Source of the DNA: Flavobacterium sp.
GTDB taxonomy: Bacteria; Bacteroidota; Bacteroidia; Flavobacteriales; Flavobacteriaceae
Direction: 5' to 3'
Length of the DNA stretch: 18,433 nt
Assembly: GCA_030152225.1 (NCBI GenBank)
Contig: JASLHL010000163.1
Location: forward strand, 1 to 18,433
Of the stretch, positions 14,114 through 18,433 are shown one piece after another. The position numbers and the translations under genes were made by a program. The number at the start of each line of letters is the position of its first letter. The first letter of the stretch is position 1. A model generated the notes under the pieces. It was not told the DNA's origin. It made no database searches and saw only the letters and a program-made list of their open reading frames with translations.

Positions 14114-14836
14114 TTATAATCCTTCAATGCCTTCTACCCAATACCCTCGGGTATATACTTTACTCGTTGTTTTATCCTTGATTACTTTTCTGAATATTTG
14201 AATCGATTTCGCATTACCTGTTAACAAGAATACAGCATCTTTCCATTGAGGCGAGATAATAGGATCTAACTGACTGATTAACCTTTCATTGCGAAAGGTT
14301 TTTTTTTTGGAGAAAACGAGTACCTGTTCAAAACCCAAGGCAGCAGGAACGGATTTATTTTCTTCGTCCAATTCAAAGAGAAATAAAAACTCACATCTTT
14401 TTTCTACCCATTTTTTATAGAGGGAATATGCCAAACCCAAAGAAGTTTCATCCCCAAAAAAAACAAAAGTATCCGCTGTTAATTTTAAGTAATTGCTATT
14501 GGCATGTAAGCTATTCATACTAAGGGTATCACCAAGCTTAATTTTATTCATAAAGTGTTGTCCTGTACCACTATTGCGGTGGAGATATACAATCAAATCG
14601 AGGGTTCCCTTGTCTTTGTCTAGACGAGAAACAGTATATTTTCTCGTTTGTATGTAGTTAAGCGTTAGGCTTAGATAAGAACCACTACTAAAATTAAGTT
14701 TTTTAAAATCTCCTTGAAGCTCAATTATTTTAACAGAAGGCGATATGGCCGTGATTGTTGAAACCTCAGCCAAGGGAAGTTTAAACGGAGAAAAACCGAT
14801 AAAGTCTAACATTCTTCTGAATACGTTTATAATCAT
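14114..14836 (-). CDS. Siderophore-interacting/flavin-dependent ferric reductase-like protein
   Basis: This 240-residue protein has the two-domain layout of siderophore-interacting (ViuB-like) reductases. An FAD-binding beta barrel spans about 20-118, with RKYTVS at 65-70 (flavin-binding RxYT/S motif) and LDLIVYLHRNSGTGQHFMNK at 79-98. An NAD(P)H-binding domain spans about 120-235, with FVFFGDETSLGLAYSLY at 124-140 and the closing YTRGYWVEGIEGL at 228-240, close to the family's GYWxxG ending. The expected role is cytoplasmic reduction of ferric siderophore to release iron. No siderophore genes lie nearby, so the substrate is uncertain. A good promoter is seen 15 bases upstream. No Fur box was recognised. 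Confidence 0.78.
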   Translation of the reverse strand: MIINVFRRMLDFIGFSPFKLPLAEVSTITAISPSVKIIELQGDFKKLNFSSGSYLSLTLNYIQTRKYTVSRLDKDKGTLDLIVYLHRNSGTGQHFMNKIKLGDTLSMNSLHANSNYLKLTADTFVFFGDETSLGLAYSLYKKWVEKRCEFLFLFELDEENKSVPAALGFEQVLVFSKKKTFRNERLISQLDPIISPQWKDAVFLLTGNAKSIQIFRKVIKDKTTSKVYTRGYWVEGIEGL

Positions 14837-14851
14837 GCGCTTTTTTTATTA

Positions 14852-14883
14852 CAAAAATAATCTAAAAAAGAGGTAAAAGACAA
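14852..14883 (-). promoter_or_regulatory. Bacteroidota-type promoter for the siderophore-interacting protein gene
   Basis: Read on the minus strand: TTG at 14883-14881, a 21-base spacer, then TATTTTTG at 14859-14852, an exact TAnnTTTG match. The start codon lies 15 bases further on, giving a very short leader. This is the best promoter match in the window. Confidence 0.6.
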
Positions 14884-15209
14884 GAAATAAAGCAGTTTGA
14901 AATGGACAAAACGCAGTTTTATTAGGGTATCATCAGCGGTTAGGTATATGGTTTCTTTTTTAGTTTTATTAACAACAAGAGGTTAGGGATGTGATAATAA
15001 AAATACATTATGTTTTATCTTTATATTTTTCTTATAAAAAATAAATGTATTTCAATATTATTGCTATATTAGTAATTATTTGAAAAAACACCTAAAACTG
15101 TTTCTTTTTTTAACTAAGGGTTTTATTAAAAAACATAAAATTTCAAGGTAAAAATTAACAGTAGATTCACCCTTATACTAGAATTAGAGTAACTAACCAA
15201 ATTTTGAAT
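14884..15209. other. AT-rich intergenic region before the large secreted protein
   Basis: No gene, RNA or clear hairpin is seen. The stretch is dominated by A/T runs; no exact TAnnTTTG with a partner TTG was found on the plus strand, so the promoter of the large gene is not identified. Confidence 0.55.
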
Positions 15210-18200
15210 ATGAACAAACAATTACTTTTTAAACTCTTTTTGAGTTTGATGTTATTATCGGTTCACATGACTAGAGGGCAGGAATATATTCCTCTAAGCA
15301 TTAGTTCCGGTTTTAACCAAGACGTCATTGCAGAGAACAGTCCCGCGGCAACCTTTACCACCGCATCGGTTGATGCAACGGGATCTGGTGCGAATTTTGC
15401 CTTTATGTCAAGGGCTTATCCAGGAGCAACAGTAGGGCTACCTGTCAATGGATTAATTACATCTGTAGCTACCGCAACACCTGGATTACAATTCCAATTA
15501 GGGGCATATGATGAAAATAATACATTAAAAATCAATGCTCAGAATGAGACAGGAACCTTAGTGGTAGAAAGTACACATCCTACATCAAAGCTTTTTATTT
15601 TAGCTACGTCAGGAAGTAGTGCATCAACCTTTACGGGGACCATAACGTTTACCGATGGTACAACGCAGGCAATAACGTCTCAGTCTGTGCCAGATTGGTT
15701 TCAAACGGGAACTCCTGCTGTCGCAATACAAGGGATTGGTAGGGTTCCTCGTAGTGGTGGAAACCCAGATAACAATGATGGAAATCCGAAGTTGTTTCAG
15801 GTTCCCATTGCTATTGCAGAAGCTAACCAAACAAAACTTGTACAGCGTATAGCGATTACTAAAACAAGTTCAACAAGTGGGTACTTGAATATTTTTGCTG
15901 TTTCAGCGGAATTTGTTCCTGTATGTCCAAAACCGACGGCCTTTATAAAAAGTGGCGTTTCTGCTACGGGTGCCACATTGAATTGGACGAGTACAGGCGA
16001 TTCATTTGAAGTAAAATACGGCGCAACAGGTTTTGCTGTTGATACAGAAGGAACGAGTCAAACGTCAACAAGGACTAGCCACGTTTTATCTGGTTTAACT
16101 GCAGGTCAGACCTATGATGTATATGTAAGACGCAATTGTGGAACAGATGGTTTCAGTGCTTGGACAGGACCAATTTCATTTACTGCAGAAAATGTTTTTC
16201 AAGTAGGAGAGGGAACTGAAACAGCCTCTGGTGTGAATAATATTCCTATTACAAACTATGATTATAATTATAGTCAACAAATCATCACAGCCTATGAATA
16301 CAATAGAAGTGGTGGTGGTGCTGGACCAATTACGAAGATCCGCTATTACATAACGACTCTTGGAGATCTGTCAAAATGGAAAGATTGGACGGTTTATATG
16401 GGACATACAACCAAATCGTCGTTTGATTCGACAACAGATTGGATTCCTATCACTCAATTAACTCAAGTGTTTAATGGTGCTATTACTGCAACAGCTAACA
16501 ATTGGTTTGAAATTACCTTGGACACTCCTTTTAACTATACAGGAGGTAATGTTGTTTTAGCCGTATATGAAAATTCACCTGGCTATTCCTCTCCTGTATT
16601 TAGAAAATATAGAGCTAATGCTAATCAAGGAATTTTATTTCGCGTAGATGGAGTTGCTAATAATCCAGATCCAGCATCACCGCCAACAGCGAATAGTTTG
16701 CAATCTCAATTACCACAAGTACAATTTGTCGGTACACCAGCAACCTGTTTACCGCCTATAAACTTTGCTAGTCAATTAAATTCATTTACTTCTGTTACCT
16801 TATCTTGGATGGCACAAGGAGATTCTCCAAATTTTGAGTACGCCATTACAACATCGCCTATTCCACCTACTACTGGCGAGATAACTTCAAATACAAGTCT
16901 AACAGTATCAGATCTAGTAAAAGAAACATTCTATTACTTGCATATTCGTACAAAATGTTCCAGCACGAATGCTAGTGAGTGGGGAACATACAAGTTTTAT
17001 ACGGGCTATTGTATTCCTAACTCAACTACTACAAGCACTAGTTATAGAATTAATGGAGTTAAAACAACTGGAGGTCATACCAATATTGACAATTTGAATA
17101 ATGGAACTACAAATTGGTATAACAACTATTCAGATATGAAAGTGTCCCAATCGCCAGGAGGAACAATAAATTATAGTATCAATATTCCTGGTTATACAAT
17201 TGTTAAGATATGGCTTGATCGCAATAACAATTTTGTATTTGATGAGGATGAGTTAATTGCAACGTTTACAGATTACGATTGGAGTGAAAGTACATTAACA
17301 GGAACTTTTACTATCCCAGAAGATATGGATTTAGGTGATTATCGCCTTAGAGTACGCTCTAGTTATTACTCTGGTACAAGTGGAATTCAAGCCTGTGATG
17401 ATTGGTTGACAGGCGGAGAAATAGAAGATTATACACTTTCTGTTGTTGCCGAACCTACCTGCGAGGCACCTGCTGCACTTACAGCAGTCCATGATGCGCA
17501 AACAAATTTCAAATTAGGTTGGACGAGCGACGGAAACTTATTCGATGTAGAGCTAATCAATATAACTGAAGGAGAACCTGTAACAGGAGTACCGACACAT
17601 ACGGGAATTACTACAAATTTCCTAACTACATCGCTTGATTTTTCAACTACTTACGGTTTTCTAGTACGCAAAAATTGTGGAGAGGAGGCAGGAACTAGTT
17701 TATGGCAAGGTCCCTACATTTTTACCACACCTTTGGTTACACCGTCTCCTTGGCATGAAGATTTTTCTGAACTTAGTGGACTACCACTGGGGTGGAATCG
17801 AATAACAAGCTATTGGTATACAGATGAATATGTTCCAGCAAATGGAAAAAGTTTATATGCTAATATTTATGGTAGAACTAGTAACGTTGCAACGCTATCA
17901 ACTATTGGAGTTGGGCCCATCTTACATGAAGATACCTTTACGTTTAAGTTCATGAATCTTGATTATTACGATGATATAGCAATTTCAGCTGGTGCTGTAA
18001 GTGTGAAAATTGATGTTTCAACAGATTTTGGTGTTACTTATACCACAATTGAAACAGTAACAAATAATGGCTCAGCAACTTGGCAAGAATTTGAACACGA
18101 TATGACCCCTTATGCAGGTCAATATGTAACAATCAAAGTAACTGCTACTTTGTTAGAAAGTAGTGAGGATCTCAATATTATTCTTGACGACTTTGATATA

Positions 18201-18433
18201 TCAGGGGGTATTCCATGTTATGAAATCGAAGACGCTACTATCGATGTGGCTACAAGTGAGGGACCTACCTTAACGATTGAATCAGAAGCAGCCAAATTTG
18301 ATATTCAATATGGATTAGAAGGTTTTGAATTAGGTGAGGGTACAATATTGACTACTATTGTTAGTCCTTATGTATTTGAGGATCTAGAAGCAGAAACAAC
18401 CTATGATGTTTACATTCGCGGACAATATTGTGA
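15210..18433 (+). CDS. Large secreted FN3/GEVED repeat protein, N-terminal 1074 residues (runs off the window)
   Basis: The frame is open from ATG 15210 to the window end. Residues 1 to about 23 are a signal peptide (MNKQLLFKLFLSLMLLSVHM, then TRG before Gln24). About 24-238 is an unrecognised beta-rich domain. Then come a fibronectin type III module (239-327), a beta-sandwich of a kind repeated in Bacteroidota surface proteins (about 328-512, with KWKDWTVYMGHT), a second FN3 (513-600), a GEVED domain (601-748: SPGGTINYSINIPG, KIWLDRNNNFVFDEDE, GGEIEDYTL), a third FN3 (751-845), a jelly-roll adhesin-like domain (about 848-1003, HEDFSELSGLPLGWNR to IILDDFDISGG) and the start of a fourth FN3. 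Each FN3 begins with a Cys and has another near its end (NCG, KCSS, NCG). Export by type IX secretion and surface adhesion are inferred; the C-terminal sorting domain would lie outside the window. Confidence 0.85.
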   Translation, partial: MNKQLLFKLFLSLMLLSVHMTRGQEYIPLSISSGFNQDVIAENSPAATFTTASVDATGSGANFAFMSRAYPGATVGLPVNGLITSVATATPGLQFQLGAYDENNTLKINAQNETGTLVVESTHPTSKLFILATSGSSASTFTGTITFTDGTTQAITSQSVPDWFQTGTPAVAIQGIGRVPRSGGNPDNNDGNPKLFQVPIAIAEANQTKLVQRIAITKTSSTSGYLNIFAVSAEFVPVCPKPTAFIKSGVSATGATLNWTSTGDSFEVKYGATGFAVDTEGTSQTSTRTSHVLSGLTAGQTYDVYVRRNCGTDGFSAWTGPISFTAENVFQVGEGTETASGVNNIPITNYDYNYSQQIITAYEYNRSGGGAGPITKIRYYITTLGDLSKWKDWTVYMGHTTKSSFDSTTDWIPITQLTQVFNGAITATANNWFEITLDTPFNYTGGNVVLAVYENSPGYSSPVFRKYRANANQGILFRVDGVANNPDPASPPTANSLQSQLPQVQFVGTPATCLPPINFASQLNSFTSVTLSWMAQGDSPNFEYAITTSPIPPTTGEITSNTSLTVSDLVKETFYYLHIRTKCSSTNASEWGTYKFYTGYCIPNSTTTSTSYRINGVKTTGGHTNIDNLNNGTTNWYNNYSDMKVSQSPGGTINYSINIPGYTIVKIWLDRNNNFVFDEDELIATFTDYDWSESTLTGTFTIPEDMDLGDYRLRVRSSYYSGTSGIQACDDWLTGGEIEDYTLSVVAEPTCEAPAALTAVHDAQTNFKLGWTSDGNLFDVELINITEGEPVTGVPTHTGITTNFLTTSLDFSTTYGFLVRKNCGEEAGTSLWQGPYIFTTPLVTPSPWHEDFSELSGLPLGWNRITSYWYTDEYVPANGKSLYANIYGRTSNVATLSTIGVGPILHEDTFTFKFMNLDYYDDIAISAGAVSVKIDVSTDFGVTYTTIETVTNNGSATWQEFEHDMTPYAGQYVTIKVTATLLESSEDLNIILDDFDISGGIPCYEIEDATIDVATSEGPTLTIESEAAKFDIQYGLEGFELGEGTILTTIVSPYVFEDLEAETTYDVYIRGQYC

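Noticed and set aside
15624..15830. Minus-strand open frame of 68 codons inside the large secreted protein gene
   Set aside because: The plus-strand frame is open for over 1070 codons with clear domains; the antisense frame is Arg/Ser-rich noise.
1..18433. CRISPR arrays, tRNA or rRNA genes and insertion sequences
   Set aside because: No regularly spaced repeats, cloverleaf-like segments or transposase-like frames were found on either strand.

Overview
The window looks like a chromosomal segment of an AT-rich member of the Bacteroidota, most likely Flavobacteriaceae; the overall gene style recalls Myroides or Flavobacterium, but genus is a guess. Supporting signs are: Shine-Dalgarno motifs are generally absent, several upstream regions carry the Bacteroidota-type -7 motif TAnnTTTG, the MutS2 has Bacteroidota-style motifs, and the right end encodes a very long secreted protein with fibronectin type III and GEVED domains of the kind exported by the type IX secretion system. 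No tRNA, rRNA, CRISPR array, transposase or integrase was found.

Left part (1-2765): the start of a meso-diaminopimelate dehydrogenase gene (minus, cut by the window edge), a small unknown lipoprotein gene (minus), a 406-base AT-rich gap, and a secreted S41-family serine protease (plus). A perfect 16-bp inverted repeat (2722-2765) ends both the protease and the operon that converges on it.

Centre-left (2770-5570, minus strand): a compact five-gene operon and the most unusual part of the window. In transcription order it encodes three divergent members of the uncharacterised DUF2589 family (218, 200 and 171 aa), a 62-aa zinc-ribbon protein lying between the second and third, and a final peptidoglycan-binding/M15 peptidase that has no signal peptide and resembles a phage endolysin. 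It is divergent from an orphan NarL/LuxR-type response regulator, whose start codon overlaps the stop of an 18-codon CxxC-containing mini-ORF. GGGAATT-like boxes lie on both sides of the regulator gene, suggesting control of the DUF2589 operon and perhaps of the downstream chrA pair.

Centre (6663-11016): a chromate transporter split into two half-size proteins with a 4-base overlap, an AraC-family regulator, an Old Yellow Enzyme-type NADH:flavin oxidoreductase with a strong terminator, and a second AraC-family regulator converging on it.

Right part (11168-18433): a RimJ/RimL-like acetyltransferase followed by a 36-base near-palindrome, a MutS2 that stops soon after its ATPase domain within heptamer repeats and has no Smr nuclease domain, a YjaB-like acetyltransferase abutting tail to tail a siderophore-interacting-type flavin reductase with a good promoter, a 373-base AT-rich gap, and the first 1074 codons of the large secreted repeat protein, which runs off the window.
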